From Prostheceraeus crozeri (taxonomy: Eukaryota; Platyhelminthes; Polycladida; Euryleptidae): a stretch of 64,000 nt of DNA. A program made the position numbers and the translations under genes. Positions within the stretch are counted from its first letter, which is position 1, and each line of letters opens with the position of its first letter. The stretch covers positions 62,001 to 126,000 of the forward strand of contig CAJQUW010007086.1 in NCBI GenBank assembly GCA_907163375.1, given 5' to 3'. Shown one piece after another: positions 1 through 14,194 of this stretch. Below the pieces are notes generated by a model. The model saw nothing but the letters and a program-made list of their open reading frames with translations, made no database searches and was not told where the DNA came from.

Positions 1-219
1 CACATTTCTTGATCGGTGAACTGACTGCGTGAAAAGCTTAAATCACTCATTCCCCTACTCAAATTATATGCAAATTTGTGATGAAAATTATTTAAAATTG
101 CACTTAATGCACCAACTGACAAAGTCAGGAAGTGTCAAGCCTTTGGCCAGCTTATTCGAACTGTGGCAGCAACTAAATCACAAGTTCGACCGTTTTGATC
201 ACCTTTGGCACTTTAAGGG
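1..219. mobile_element. Possible end of a piggyBac-like element
   Basis: The stretch ends in CTTTAAGGG followed by TTAA (220-223). The same terminal bases followed by TTAA close the piggyBac element that ends at 33778. No transposase is visible and the other end would lie outside the window, so this rests on a short terminal match. It may be a non-autonomous copy or chance. Confidence 0.25.
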
Positions 220-240
220 TTAATGCCAAACAATAAAAAT

Positions 241-1395
241 TCAACATCAATAACGATGATCAAGAGGCTCTTCACAGATTATTCCGTGATACAGTCTCTG
301 TACCAGCTGATAAAGGAAATACCACTGATTTAGTAATGGAAAGAATGGATTACGAGAATTTAAGTTCGTTCAAAAGTGTCCAGAAAATTGAGAAATTATC
401 TCATGGGTTTGCAAAGGAAAGTGGAAATTTCTCGAAAACTTCGATTAGATTTGACAATATCGGATTCAAAAGCTCCTGAAATGTACGCACTTCCAAAGGT
501 ACATAAAGAAGGACTTCCATCACGGGTCATTGTCTCATTTACCCACATCAACTCTACCTTAAACAATGTCAACGCCTATCTCGCCAGGGCTCTTAGACCC
601 CTAGCTGATAATTCTCAAAGGAAATATACTTTAAATTACGTAGAATGGAAAATGACTCGCGTCATTTGTGTTCCATTCTACACTCCATCTCACTTCATGA
701 TTCAGAATACACGGTCAGCAATGACGTAATGAATTTTGCCGGCTAGAGAAGCCGTTTCAGTTATGGGTTTGAGGAGCGATTTCGTCAAGAACAGTTTGTT
801 TCATCAAGAACAGTCCTGTCATTAAAGTCTGTCAATGAACTTCTGATTTTGTGTGTAGACAACAAGTTTTTCTGATATCTAAATCAATTGTACTAGATTT
901 CTGCTTGTCCTATGGGATCACCTCTTTCTCCAATGATATGTGAGCGTTTCATTCAAGGAATTGAATAACTGGCATTGCAAAGTTTTGGACAAGATATAGA
1001 GCCATTCTGCAGTTATGTCGACGATAGTTACATGATTATTGATATAGAAAATGAAGCTTCATTGAATATCTGAATTCTGAACATTCGAGTATTAAGTTTA
1101 CTCGTGAATGCAACAATCGCATTGCAGTGTTGGATGTTCACATCCACAGGATTGATTCACAATTACCAACTTCTGTATACCGAAAGCCATGTACTGTAAT
1201 AGTTATCACATCTTACCCTATCAATCATATCATCCTAATCATGTGAAGTCTGGTGTTGTGAAATGTTTCGTGAATCGTGCAAAAGCTTTATGTGATGACA
1301 ATTTGTTGGATAAAGAATTGTCTTTCCTTCGGAGGATAATGACAGGAGTGGAGCTATATGCAAATCGGCTGCTCTGAATGCCCGCATCTTTTCAT
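241..1395 (+). mobile_element. Degraded Penelope-like element (reverse transcriptase region)
   Basis: Scattered frames encode landmarks of Penelope-like reverse transcriptases in the right order: VPADKGN near 300, ALPKVHKEG near 490, PMGSPLSPM near 910, YVDDSYM near 1016, SVYRKP near 1170, and SYHPNHVKSGVVK near 1210 followed by an NRAKALC segment. PLEs copy RNA into DNA at a target using this enzyme and, in many lineages, a GIY-YIG endonuclease; no endonuclease is seen here. The frame is broken repeatedly, so this is an old dead copy. Its start is not defined and its end lies near 1395, where similarity stops. Confidence 0.85.
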
Positions 1396-1573
1396 GGGAG
1401 AAAGTTCCGGAAACTTGAGCACCAGAAGCAATGAACACCAAAGAGACATAAAATAAATCAATTAACAGTCAACAGTTTCCCAACATGTCCATGAACACTC
1501 CCATGCTCCGACTTCTCCAGCAAAAATCATTTCTGTTAAATCTACAGATCACCCAGCCGATTCGAATTTAAAA

Positions 1574-1650
1574 AAAGCGAAAAAAACGAATCCTTATCTT
1601 AGGAAAGCGAAAAAAACGAATCCTTATCTTAGGAAAGCGAAAAAAAGCGA
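1574..1650. repeat. 30-bp minisatellite
   Basis: About two and a half tandem copies of a 30-bp unit built on AAAGCGAAAAAAACGAATCC plus TTATCTTAGG; the second unit begins exactly 30 bp after the first. The last copy is partial and slightly altered. A looser array of the same AAAAGCGAA / ACGAAT words is found at 4205-4275. Confidence 0.8.
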
Positions 1651-4600
1651 ATCCATAATTTTTACATCAAGCAACGTAGAATAGCGTTATAGCGACATAA
1701 CATGATAATAGTGCTGTAACGACATACATATTACGATTATAATGACCATTAAACCATACACTGCCACAAAACGAATACTCCCAACCTGTTTAGATTGCGA
1801 ATATTACTTCTTGTTAAACGATTCGCAAGTACACCAGACCATATTTACAGACAAACTAACTTTGTATACTATTAATGAGCAGACATATAACCAGCAATTC
1901 AATTTAGATTGCTTCAATTTTAAACAAATAGTGTAGATTCCAAGATTGTTTCATAGGATAGTTGAAACATAGTGCTGAAAAAATCAACAAAAATACTGTT
2001 GGAAAATTAAGCAGAATGAAGATGATTTTATAATTTCTAATTTGGCAAAGGAAATTTCTCTAACTGCCATGCTTCCAACTAATGAATTAACCTACAACTT
2101 TGACCACTGTCATCTCCTTTATCTGAATATTCCGAAGCATATTGATATTTTCAAGTATTTATTTGATAGGGGTCTGTCAACTGAAGTCATGCGAAGTGGA
2201 TCACATCACTGATGTAGAATCCTTAATTAGGTTTTTAATTAGGCAATTATTTTATACATTGATATAATGTACACAAAAGGTTTCATCTGATTATCACTGT
2301 AGTTTTCTTCAATAGGCCTACTCGCAAGCTTAATACATTATACTAATAATATTGCTTACCAGGATACATTTTTGTTAAGGAAGATACTGCTCATAATGAA
2401 GCTATATTATTGAAGCAAAATTGATCTTATATTCAATGAAAATTGTTGCAAACGTTATAATTCAGATGTAAAAGTGTCAACTTGTACATTTACGATCAAT
2501 TAAAGTGATATTGCTCAATTATACAGCCCTATAGTGATTAGATGATAAATACATTTAAAATGGAATTTCCCGACAATGTGCAGCTACCAAAAGGAAGGAA
2601 ATTATGTAGTCAATGATTTGCATTCGTATGGGTTATTTACAGACCCTTTCCATCAAGCTTTTAACTATAAGTGGCCTATTCCAGAGATCAAAACAGCCTC
2701 TTATGAGACATATATTAGTACTTTCTCAATCAAAACTTTCCACTGTAAATATCTAAATCAATAACATCTATTCATCACATAATAATAGTAATAATAGCAA
2801 ATATCTAGATCGTCATATGAATATTCTAGATCTAAATTGATGAAAAGCGACGATGAATGACAATATTGGATAAACCTATGAAAATATTCCATAGAAATTA
2901 TCACTATACAACTTGCTTCAAAGGCCATTTATCAAGATCAGTATCCATACACGTCTACTATACTATGCAAACCAAGTCCAAGCTTTGAACTGAATTGGAA
3001 ATAGTCAATATTGAAATATATGGATCTTATTTCCGTCTCCGTTATTTTGTAATAAATAATGAAAACGAAAAAATCAATATCTTTCAACATTTACTCTTTT
3101 CAATTCAATTCAAAACAAGACAACTCAAGTAGCCAAGACAATTTATCTAAAGCCTAGTCCAAGCTTTACGATGCAAGGTTCTCAGTCTTGGATCGTTGAC
3201 ACCAGCTTCTCTCGTTGAATTCTCTGTGGGCATTCCTATTTACTGACGCATTTGCAAGAAGTCACGAGTTGTTGAAGCACACGAGATAAGTCGATACCGC
3301 ATAGCACAGAACACAGAAGCTATGAAAATACATGTATATAGCTGGTGAAGTTTGACGTAATCAGCATGACTGCAGTAATGTAAATCGTAGTCAAATTATT
3401 TCCAAAATAGTGCATTACTGGTAGATCTAGTATTTTTTAATCTATAACTCAGAAAGTTTCAAGTGAAGTAGGCAGTTATTCAGTTATATGAATATAGGCT
3501 ACACATATACGATTACATCAGTACCATATTAATGTCTTTATTAGAAGATGCAAAATGACTTTTATACTATTCAATTTTTTGCCTAGTTACACGTACTTCA
3601 TGAAAAACACAGTGAAAGTCGCAGTGTAATAAAAATTTCAGCGGAAAATATTCAATTGTGTTTATTATCATCTCAATTTCTTTGGCCTATTTATCAACAT
3701 CATGCAATACACCTCACTCATCCATAACTTAACAATTTGTTTCACTAATCCAACATCTATCTTCTAAGACAACTCTATAGTAGGCCTCCCGTGAGTCTCA
3801 GGCAAGCTAGCATGGATTGATGTATCCAATTCCTTGACTGATAATACGATGGCAGTCATTTGTAGCATGTAACCTGCTTGTACTTTCAACATGCATCAAT
3901 TCAAACTCGTGAGAAAACTATAGCATCATGGCCTCAAAGTTACTGTAAAAAAATTGTGCATGCACCGGAACGCACTACGACAAGGCTTTGACTTGAGGAA
4001 TTGTTACATCACTTTTTTGCTAATAATGGTATATCTTCCAACTCCTAAATAATATAAATTATTACATAAGATTAAGCAATTGTCAACATCTGGATTCAAT
4101 TGTCAACACATGGATAATAACATGACTAAACTAAAGGCTAACATAACATAAAGTCACGTTGTCAACATGCAAAAAAGCCTGTACTACGAAACAAACTTGC
4201 TCTACCCAAAAAAGCGAAAAATAAACGAATGCCACTCGATAAAAGCGAAAATTCAGGCACATCGAAACAGCGAATGTCTGGGTGGTCTGAATCTAGCATG
4301 CATAACAGAAGAATCAAGGAACAATCTACATCCACTCAAATCGTGACAAGATTTACAATCGAGAGGTTGGCTATTAATAAATTGAAATTTGGAATTCACA
4401 TATTTCTTAGTACAGCAATAACTTTGTTATTCATTGACTCATCCTTTTTATTGTAATTTATTCATCTTACTTATTTGCATTGATTAGTAGCACCATTACT
4501 TGCTCCATTACAAGGAAGCAATCTGTATCTCCTTGTAGAAATTAGAAATGGTTCAACATTAGAAATTGTTTCCGCTGGGTGGTTCCACTAGCTTCACACA

Positions 4601-5999
4601 TGTCATCGGAACGAGGATAAACCAATTGTGTTGTACCGGAAATTTGGAAACGGTTGAATCATGGGAACAGTTTTCGGAGCTCAAAATAGGCCAGGTAAAA
4701 CAGGGGTAAGGTTCATTGCAAACAGACGGCATGCTTGATATAAAAAGCATGTGCAAGTTTCTAAAAGAGAAAAATTCAAGAACATAACAAAAATTTTAGA
4801 ATAATGATGATTTTCATAATAGAAGCGCCTTCGTAAGACCACTGATGCTAGATGTTTTGAATTATAATATTGCATTTGTCATTATGATAATCATATGTAG
4901 GTCATGTTATAACATGTGTAAGCAAGACTAGACCTGGGCCTATCTATATTATTAAAAAGTCAAGCATGAAGCATCAACATTTCCGTTTGCTTCATCAGCT
5001 AGAATTCTGTTAATTGAGATCACTAACCTATGTAAATTAACGGTTTTCTGAATGCATCAAAATTTTAGGTTTTGTCTGTGAAGTTTCTATCATTCCATGT
5101 TGAATTCACTGATCAAAAGTAGTTTATGTCAACAGACTTACTAAGCTAAGCCACATGATACAAATTCTCCAGCAGTAACTGGCTTTGCTTTGACAATTCA
5201 CAATGACATCACTGACTAGTTGACTTTAATGCAATTCAATCGGATGTAACTCTTCTTCGGGATTCTCTGGGGAATTTTTCTCCTCAGGTGATTGGCTCTT
5301 ATTACATTCTTTATGAGTCAACAGTCAGAAGTATATCAGCTATAAATAATTCCTAATTTCATAGGTTCCACAAAGTTCGTTCACGAGAGTTGTCACATTT
5401 CTACGAGACGTAAAATCTGTAAAACTGGTGGCTACAAATCTTCTGTTTGATGTCATTGATTTCTTCCATCACTTCGCCCTTGTCCTAATTCATGCTGCCT
5501 GATTGCGATGTAAAGTTCAAGAAGGATTCCTAAATAACCAATCTGATAGCTTCGCAGACTTGTTTTAACGGAATTGTATTTCAAAATTCCTGATTTGCCT
5601 CTTTCACACGATAACAGAAAACATTATCGAAGTGGGACACTATGAATCATGGTCAAAGTGCCTCATCTTAGGTGGCTCAATGTGCCTCACATCGTTAACC
5701 TTCCAAAAGCCAAATCGCATGCAAAAAAGTCCACAATTAAATGATTTTTAAACTAGGATTAATGATATTGGTAAGTAATAAGCCGAAATTGATAAGTTTA
5801 AGTCAAAGTAAAAGATGTAAAATGCACTTTAGACGGGCCTTCGGAGTCTTGCGCCTTCTATCAGTCGATGGCAACCTATGGTTTTGCTTTCGATAGTTTC
5901 GCTTAATTTGATTTGAAAAAAACAGAAATGATCTCCCGTCGACAGGTCAATTGAGATAAAGAATCCTTGAGTAGAATATTCTGACTAATGAAAATATAC
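1651..5999. other. Unassigned AT-rich stretch
   Basis: I find no coding region, RNA gene or bounded element here. Open frames are short (75 codons or fewer) and have no recognisable motif. A diffuse repeat of AAAAGCGAA words at 4205-4275 resembles the minisatellite at 1574-1650 and may mark the edge of an unrecognised repeat family. Confidence 0.5.
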
Positions 6000-8900
6000 T
6001 CAAGTTTTAGTTGAATTAAAACAAAAGCTTTGACTTACTGAAAATTCTCTTTCTGAAATGTTGCTAAGTTGTGTGGCGTGAAAAAAGGATGGAGAACATG
6101 TGCAAATGACATCATCAGGGATACCATAGACATTAGACACAATAAACCATGTCGTGAAGTACGAAGCTGGTATCAAAAGTTTTGCAAATATTACTGGTAA
6201 TTCACAGTTCCTCATTGTCCAGTGTGCATCACTCCACCTACATGGAAAATAAATTCAGCAAAACTATTTGTTTTGAACTTAAGAGAGCCTTGAAGTTTAC
6301 TTGACCATTCGATCCTTTGAGCATCTCCCTTTGAATGCCGTTCTGCCTTAATCTTCATTCCTGTACTTACCCTACTGTGAAGGTGGACATATGCGTACAT
6401 TACTCTTCCAACAAAACCGAAGAAAACGGGGTAATAAACTCATTTTGAATATCCTTCTAATGTACATAATGTATATTTACTTTTTCAAATCATAATGGCT
6501 CGATCACGTAGAAAAGGTGCTCCTATTGCGATACAGGGTGCCAAATCAACTTCCCGCTAGGCGGATCTACAAAAAAAGGAAGAACCTCAAGAAAAATGGC
6601 GGATTGTTTTTCATATAGTCTCATGTAGAGACCCATTCTGCGACTACATTGAGGTTTTTGAGTAGGTAGGTGATTTTGAACCAAGCAACCAGGTAGGTGA
6701 CTTTGAAGAGAAATCTATCATTGTTATTCCTAGCATCATGGCAATTATATTTCAACAGTATAAATAGTATTATAAATAGTATTTATACTGAAAGGACAAT
6801 AAAAATACGAAAATATAAAAGAATAAGAAATTGAAGAAAAAATATGAAATATAAAAGAAAAAACGTCAATTTGGCAGCTGCGAAAATCGATTTTGCGCTC
6901 CCTCTGGCAATCGCCACAGAGATATGCTGAAAAAGCCAATCTGGTCTGCCGCGGCTTGTCTTCAAACTGGGATATTAATATTATCACTCTCACTGCCATT
7001 ATAGTTACATATAATGCATATGTGCTCGTATATCTCCATGCTTCACATCAACCATGTTCTCCATATGAATTAATTCATCATTTTGATGCGCCCAATTTAT
7101 GGAAATTTGGTAGGCATTTTCTTAATCATGCTTTCAATGAAATCTAATATCCCACCAGCACTTTAGCCGTATTTTTGCTGAATTTTTGAATGAATTGTGA
7201 GACCCAATGGAATTTTTTATATCAAAATTTCCTCTTCGACCATTTGAGTTAGAATGATTAGAATACTTTAGTTAGAAAGTCAGTCCTTGTGAGCAATTTA
7301 TAAGACTTTCCTATTATATAATCATTTGCAAACAATTTTGCAACATTCAACATAAAGATCAAATATTCAGGAGTAAATTGGTCCCTTCTCGGATAAAATT
7401 ATCAGGTAATTATAAATCATTTGAAACCAGAGATAAACTTACTGCTACAATTTATTGTGCCGGATCGAAGCACTACTTTCACATAATAAGTAGATTGAGA
7501 TATATATCTTAATAAAAATCATTTTGAGAAAAACAAGATCCATAAGAAATGTGAAAAATCACGCAAAACCACAAGGAAGATCTGTTTAGATGCCTTGGCT
7601 TGTCACAAATTCCAAAATTGATGAGAAAGCTAACTTACGATATGAGAAGCTGCATTTCTGACAGGCAATAATAACATTTGTTTTCAATCTAAAAATATAA
7701 TAAGATTAACAAGGAGATCATCTTAACTTTAATTTTCAAAATCAAGGTAGTTAACACTCCCATAGGTGACCAAGTTTTAATAAATTTGATGAACGAAAAA
7801 ATAGCTGTCGGTCAACACCAATAAAACAGTCACATACTCATGCTGATAGTGATGACCTTATCTTTGATCTTGATATGGAATACTATCATTTTCTGGAAGT
7901 TATAGTGATAACTATCACATTGCTGATATTTTTGCGATCAATTTTTGCTACAACAAATTGCGTCAGCAATGCAAAAAATTACTCCGCAATCCAACAAACA
8001 AATATTCTCATTAACACAATTATTTCAAATAAAAAATGTCGCCAAAATGTTTCACTAACAAGTTCAAAAATCACACAATTCATAAATAAGGAAAAACGTG
8101 ATACCAAATTCTCAATACGCACGAACCGTTGTAGCAAATGCTCGACAGTTTGCAAAAAAGGAACACATGAATAAGATCAGAACGAATAAATGATAAATAG
8201 CATTCAAAAAATCGCTTCATGAGAATATTGGTGAGAAGCACATGCATGTGTCTCAAGACACTTTAACAGTTGGAGAAACATATTCCTTCCAGGACCGATC
8301 TTCAGTTATATGACGAAAACAGCAACTTTTGAAGTTAATAGAAGAAATGTCTAAGAGAAAGGACCTTTTAGTGACACGGTTCACAATGAAACCTTCTTCA
8401 CCAATAATCAATAACCCAGCGCGTTCGCTTCGAGTTTCGACCAACTCTCGACATGTACAAACTCATCCTGCAAATTGTCTTCACCACGACAATCGAAGCG
8501 CTATAGGGAATGCAGGAGTAAAAAGTAATGTGGTAACTGGTAAGCGCTATAAAGTAATGTTTCCTATGAATGAAAGTAGAGCTTAATGTAATTAGTCAAC
8601 GACATTTGTGAGCAACATATTTAGGGCATCATGGCACTGTCAAAGTTTTGCTCAACAGACACTTAACCACCAAGTCCTGGCCAACTCCTCTAAATGGGAA
8701 TCCCAAATCCTTCATAGGATTGGCAAATCACTGCCAAAAGTCTGCGACAAATCTGTCTCTGATCGTTTCCCCTTTGCATTGCCATGCTGTCACTCCCTAC
8801 AACACATCATATTTCTCACTCGTCCATGCAAAACGTAAGTGTGATTGGAATTAATAGAAAGCATGCTATAATGAAACTTTTGTACCGGTACCGCATTTGT

Positions 8901-9860
8901 GTTTGTTAAAAACGGTCGGAGCGAAACTACATTTTACTTTTCACATCTAGCACACAACCTAGCGGAAAATGAAATGCACTGAAAATGAAGATTAACAGCA
9001 ATATTGAGATGGAGCTTTGGTCACTATGAGTGCATTTCTTTTCTGATTTTCTTGAAATTTCCATTCATTTTCATTTCTTGACATATCCTTTAGACATATG
9101 ATCCTCTTCAAAGCATCTACGAGGAACTGACCATCAAGTACAATTTTGTTGTATGTTGCATGCATCAACTGATCTTAAGTTTGAGCGCTTTTCACAACTT
9201 GATAGTAGTTCAGGTAAATAAACCCACATCATTTTCGGAAAAGTAGGGTCCTCAGCTTTCAAAAGATAGTAATGATAGATAAAGACAAAAAGGATAGATA
9301 AATGCAACTTGAAGAGTTCATGCCGACGTTTATCTATGCATGGAAATGTCCTGCTTCATCGCATCACATCTGCAATATTGTCCCGTCAGAAACGCATTTT
9401 TCATCCTAACCAAGAAGGTAGTGGTACACTGAGGTGGTGTCCGATTTCTTTAGAGATGATTATCAAAACATCAACAAAGTGAATTAACGTAAATATTCAT
9501 GCACGTATTTGATCAACAAATATTTATGTGCAGTCCGTTGGTGGAAAGTATCAGAGAAACGAGACAGAATTTTTGGTGCTCTTATCTGAAGAAATCGTCA
9601 TTCCTATGTCCTGTCCGCAACCAATAGTCCGGCAGCCAGAACGAGTTTCTGCAGGGAACGAGACCGAAAATGATACTTTCACAGGATGATGTACACCCTA
9701 TGCCTACTACGAATCGGCACGTCTGCCAAGTTCTAGTGAGTTCCTCTTCTTGTCAGACAGGATCAAAGAAAAACACATGTAAATCCAATGGGATGCAGAT
9801 TGCATTTTTTGGCTAAAATGAAATTTTGAATGTTTTCTCTGATTAAACAAAAAGTACTAA
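6000..9860. other. Unassigned stretch
   Basis: There is no confident gene. A minus-strand open segment near 6000-6236 has splice-like edges but no known domain. A short palindrome built on CAGTATAAATA lies near 6756-6790. The remainder is AT-rich sequence without visible repeats or recognisable protein fragments. Confidence 0.45.
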
Positions 9861-11196
9861 GCCTCACTCACTCACTCAATCCATTTAGCGTCGATTGCTC
9901 CAACTTGATTGGGTCCGACGATTTCTCCTTATGGCTCCTCGCCACTTCTCCCGATCGAGGGCATCGTTGGGTACCAGTCCGAGTAGTCGCAGATCTTCGT
10001 CGACACTGTTTCTCCATGACTTCTTGGGTCGGCCGGCTGGTCTTCGCCCTGCCACGTCAATGGATTGCACTCGCCTGGTCCAACAGCTGTCATTCATTCT
10101 GGTGACATGCCCGAACCAACGCAGACGCCTTCTCCTTAAGACGTCGCCAATTTCCTCTATCCCGAGCCTTCTTCTCACTTCCTCATTTGAGATCCGATCT
10201 TGAGGAGAGACACCACACATCCAACGCGCCATTCTCATGTCGTTGACTTCAAGCCGCCTTACAGATTCCTTCGTCATGGCCCACGTTTCGCTGCCGTACA
10301 ACATGCAATTTCTGACACATGCTTCGTAAATCTTTGCCTTTGTTCTTAAATTTGGTGCTTTGGTTGTCAAAAAGCGTGAGAGTTCTCTGAACTTGCTCCA
10401 ACCACATCGAATCCGAGTCTGTACTGCAGCGACAGCACCCCCGCCTTCGTCCAGCATGTCCCCAAGGTAACAAAAATTCTTAACTGCTTGCAACCGGTCA
10501 CCGTCAACCTCCAAGTGAGCGCTGACCGAGTCATTAGTGGGCTGCACCACGCTGCCACGACAACGGCCACACACGTAATTCGTCAAGGCTCTCAGACTGC
10601 CAGTTACACCACTGCACCGCTTATGCGTCCAACCATTGCAGGAAGTGCACAAGATTGAGTTGGCACCGACACCATGCTGGCAGGTTGTGCAGGGATACGC
10701 CGCAGGCATTACGGAAGCGTTGAATTCGGAGCTGCAACGCATGACTTTGGACTTCTCAATATTGACGACTAAACCTTTCTCGGCAAGGGCATCTTTCCAT
10801 ACAGCAATCTTGGCAGACAGTTGCTCACTCGTTTCCGCAATGAGGAGGAGATCGTCAGCGTACAGAACTTCCCAAGGCAAGCCTTCCCTTACATTCTCAG
10901 TCACAACATCCAGGGTAATTGCAAAAAGCAGCGGACTGAGCACGGAACCTTGATGGACCCCCTCAGTGACCTCGAACCGATCGCTGGAAGACAATCCCCA
11001 CCTGACAATCGATTGAGAATTCTCGAAGAGCACCATCACAGCGTTCACTAACCACTCTTCCACTCCTGCACGCCTCAGAGCCCATTGCACTACCGATCGG
11101 GGAACCTTGTCAAAAGCCTTTTCCAGGTCGATGAAGGCCATGTGGAGATCTTTCTTCCTTTGAAGGTGTTGCTCTTCTCTAAGCCCAGAGTCATAA
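9861..11196 (-). mobile_element. RTE-group LINE, 5'-truncated
   Basis: A non-LTR retrotransposon 3' fragment on the minus strand. It starts inside the reverse transcriptase near 11196 and ends just after the stop codon at 9885 in a tetranucleotide tail, (TGAG)n on the element strand, at about 9862-9878. A very short 3' UTR and a microsatellite tail in place of poly(A) are typical of RTE-group LINEs. The frame has no stop over about 440 codons, so insertion was fairly recent. It is a different subfamily from the copy at 53443-56056: similar domain order, but a different tail and clearly diverged protein. Confidence 0.88.
9885..11190 (-). pseudogene. LINE reverse transcriptase, C-terminal part with embedded zinc finger
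   Basis: The translation shows reverse transcriptase motifs: MAFIDLEKAFDKVPR (palm, first Asp), GVHQGSVLSPLLF, then LYADDLLLIAE with the catalytic ADD. After the thumb comes a Cys-rich finger (CTTC, GVGANSILCTSC, THKRCSG, then YVCGRC), and then the C-terminal block NFCYLGD, LYGSETWAM and RRLRWFGHVTR that marks RTE-like LINEs. The upstream endonuclease and the start of the reverse transcriptase are missing, so this copy cannot be autonomous. The open frame continues upstream to 11240, but the first residues look like flanking DNA. Confidence 0.88.
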
Positions 11197-14194
11197 TTTT
11201 TGGCATGGAATGTCTTCAGGTCATTTCCTTTCATTTTCATGCACCCCGGACTACAAACTATTTTCCATTGTCTTCATGACTTCACGATCTTCAACACCGA
11301 ATATTAGCCATTATAAGCACTTTCAAAGAAGGTATTTTGGCAATTACTTTCGTGGAATTTCACTTTCGAAAATCCACTTTCAACTGTCATGTTTTGAGGA
11401 ATAAATAAAGTCAATATGGTCACTAACTGCAGCAGAATCGGTGAACTGGAAAATTCACTTGCCTCGAGCAATGTCTACATTAACTTTGCGCCCGGGTGCT
11501 GTCCTCTCAAAACCGCAAATCCGTCTGATGAAGTAAGACGATTCAAATTGAGGATAGAGACAGAGTACAATAGAGACAGGTCTTTCAAACATCTATCAGT
11601 CGCAATTTGCTCTCTCACTAGGTAGCAATGACGAGCAATTTTCGATTGCAATATCTTTGAAAATCTTGTAAGAAGACGATTCAATTGTTTTTCATTGAAA
11701 AAAATCCAGCTATGACTTAAGCTTCTGTTTCTATGTGTATTATGCAACTTATTCATAACTACATTGATATGCGGAGATTCATTATCAAAACACAGCTCCT
11801 GCATCTTTGACTGAAAGCTCCTGGGAGTTCCATCTTTATGACACAAAATCGAAGTGTAGTTCAGTGGTGTCACTTCCATAGAATGGCACGATCGTTACAG
11901 AAGCTTTTGGAGTAATTCTGACAACTTTTTCAAATAATTGAGCAAGTAAAGAGTGGGAGACTGCATAATCATATTTCTTACATTTGCAATATTTGCTTTA
12001 CTAAATTAATGATTCAATTTCCACCATACTACATAAAGTCAATGAAAGTCTCGAAAACGTTAATCAAAAAGTGGTCTGCAAAAAGGACTTGGCAAAAAAC
12101 AGAACAAAAGCAAACATTTCAGAAAATCTGGCGCTTGTAAGACCTGTAATGTTTCTCAAAGTCTAAGGCAACATCACCAATAATCTCTTTATCGCTACTA
12201 ACCTGATGCTCGGTTAAGATAAGTGATCAAAGTTTTCCACTGATTCGACGATGGAAGACAGCACAAACGAACGCAAAACTTCTCCATAATTTGTGGATCA
12301 GCAGGTCATGCACTATTTGAAATAATGATTATAATTATAGTAAAATGCCTGTCCATAGTCATCCCACTCAAAATGGGAAAATTGGGTGACTTTGGACATC
12401 GGATTTGCCGACATTACTGTACTTTACTATAGCAACTAAAACCATGAAGCATCCAATATATTTTCAATAAGGAAATCGGAAAGCGATTTTTGCTGCAAAC
12501 ATTGTTTCAGCGGTTCTGTAATCGTCACAAATTTTCATTCTTGAGCATTATTGCTTCCGAGATATTTTAATCATATCAAATAGGCCTACTTTAGATTTTT
12601 TAGATTTGGTTTGACAACAGTGAGCCTTTCGTTAACTCGATGATGAATGGGCGACTAGTTGATTCGAATTTCTAACCATTTTTGTAATGCTCATAACAAC
12701 TTGACTAGTCAGAAGAATAACAAATGGCATGCAAATTTCTTTTGCGTAAATTTGCATCCACGCGTATCTTTTAATTTCTGCGTGAATTTATCTTTGGAAT
12801 TTCCATCGTTGTTACTTTTTGAACCTAGTAAATGAATGTTTCCTTTACTTTGCCACACTCAGCCTCAAACCCTTATATAGAAGTATGCGGAATTGAATGA
12901 TATTGAACTGAAAAAGATTAGCCAAGGTAATGGAGCACTGTTAATGTTAAGAATGTAATGCGAGTACTGTCAACTGTTATTGTCAATACATCCGTGTGAA
13001 ATAGTTCAATGAATTCATACTTCCTATCATTTATGTAGGCTTTATTAAAATCGACATGCATTCTCTTAGTTCCAAATATGAATCGGGCTTGATGCACACA
13101 AGATAGTCCTTATAGCTTACATTTCGGCCGATATGCACAAGGTGCGACAGTTAACCTCCCAGAATGGTTAAACTTCTTCGAACTAAGTCATTGAAATTTG
13201 CTCAGTAATGGTATCCATCTTTTCCAATTAGACAACGTCAAGCACGACGAGATAAAAAGAAAGCATGATGCTATGTGTGACTGAACATTCCGAACTCACT
13301 TTTGTAGAACACAGTAAAATAAAAGTGTTTCATGTCGATATTTTGTGAAGAATCTGATCTATTTTATCGATTGTCTAAAGTGACCCCATCCCGGGATTAC
13401 ATTGGACACACAGGATTTCTTTAGAAAAAATGCTGTGACAAATGTTTGATAGTGGTGATTCTTGGTAAGCATGCTGCACTAATGCAGATGCAACTTTTTA
13501 TATCAATTATCGGCAATCAAATTGAGCTCTACCTCATTCATGTACTATCAAGAGTCACGCGACAGGAGAAACATACACGTGGATGGTAATAAAGAAATCA
13601 TTCTGAAATGTAAGGAAATATTTGTTTAGTGTTGCTTGATATAGCTTATCAATGAAGTGGACTACAGTCCGACTGAAGATTCGCTCCGCCTTCCCTAGCC
13701 CGCGTGCCTGTGTGTTGTTAATACATGTGATAACGTCAAAGCACTGAATTGCTTGCAAGATATATATTTCAAAACCCCAACAAAACCTGAAAGTACAAAA
13801 GGAGAAATATCTAAAAACATTACTAACAAGCATACCGAAGCACATGATATCAGGATATAGCATGAGAAATAAAGTAAGATACATAGTTCCAACAATCTAC
13901 CGGTTTTCTAAAAATGACAAAAATTTCAATATAAACAATCATTAAGATTTAGACAAAAACACATCTAATTTATTATTTTCTTGTGAAATACAAAAATGGT
14001 AGAAAACGAACTGATGCTGTAACTTCATGCAGTAGTGTACTGAAATTTCTATACCAGCGAGTTAGCATGACATACAATAGCCGCATCTATAAGATCTCAT
14101 CTGATAAAATGCAACAGAAACATGCACTATCTATAAAACTATCACTAACCTTATCGGCAAGATTTCAGCCGATAAAATGCAACAGAAACATACA
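11197..14194. other. Unassigned stretch
   Basis: Apart from the small foldback element at 12336-12431 I see nothing firm. The longest open frame (134 codons, minus strand, 11475-11879) has no recognisable motif and could be chance in AT-rich DNA. Confidence 0.45.
12336..12431. repeat. Small foldback (MITE-like) element
   Basis: The ends TATAGTAAAATG and CTTTACTATA are inverted copies, and an inner pair (GTCCATAGTCATCCCA and TGGGTGACTTTGGAC) is also complementary with few mismatches. The roughly 96-bp unit would fold into a long hairpin. It has no coding capacity. No target duplication is clear, so the family is undetermined. Confidence 0.45.

Noticed and set aside
6003-6236. Possible minus-strand exon between CATGTAG and GTAAGT
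   Set aside because: The edges resemble splice sites, but the peptide has no recognisable domain and no neighbouring exon was found.
6755-6792. Palindrome around CAGTATAAATA
   Set aside because: Short AT-rich palindrome without flanking duplication; likely chance or simple-sequence slippage.
7875-8174. 99-codon frame with a hydrophobic N-terminus
   Set aside because: The hydrophobic start is followed by low-complexity Lys/Asn-rich sequence with no family resemblance, so it is probably chance.
11475-11879. 134-codon minus-strand open frame
   Set aside because: No motif, splice context or similarity I recognise. A frame of this length can arise by chance in 64 kb of AT-rich DNA.
13555-13884. 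109-codon frame rich in Phe, Cys and Leu
   Set aside because: Composition reflects AT-rich DNA; no domain or topology convinced me.
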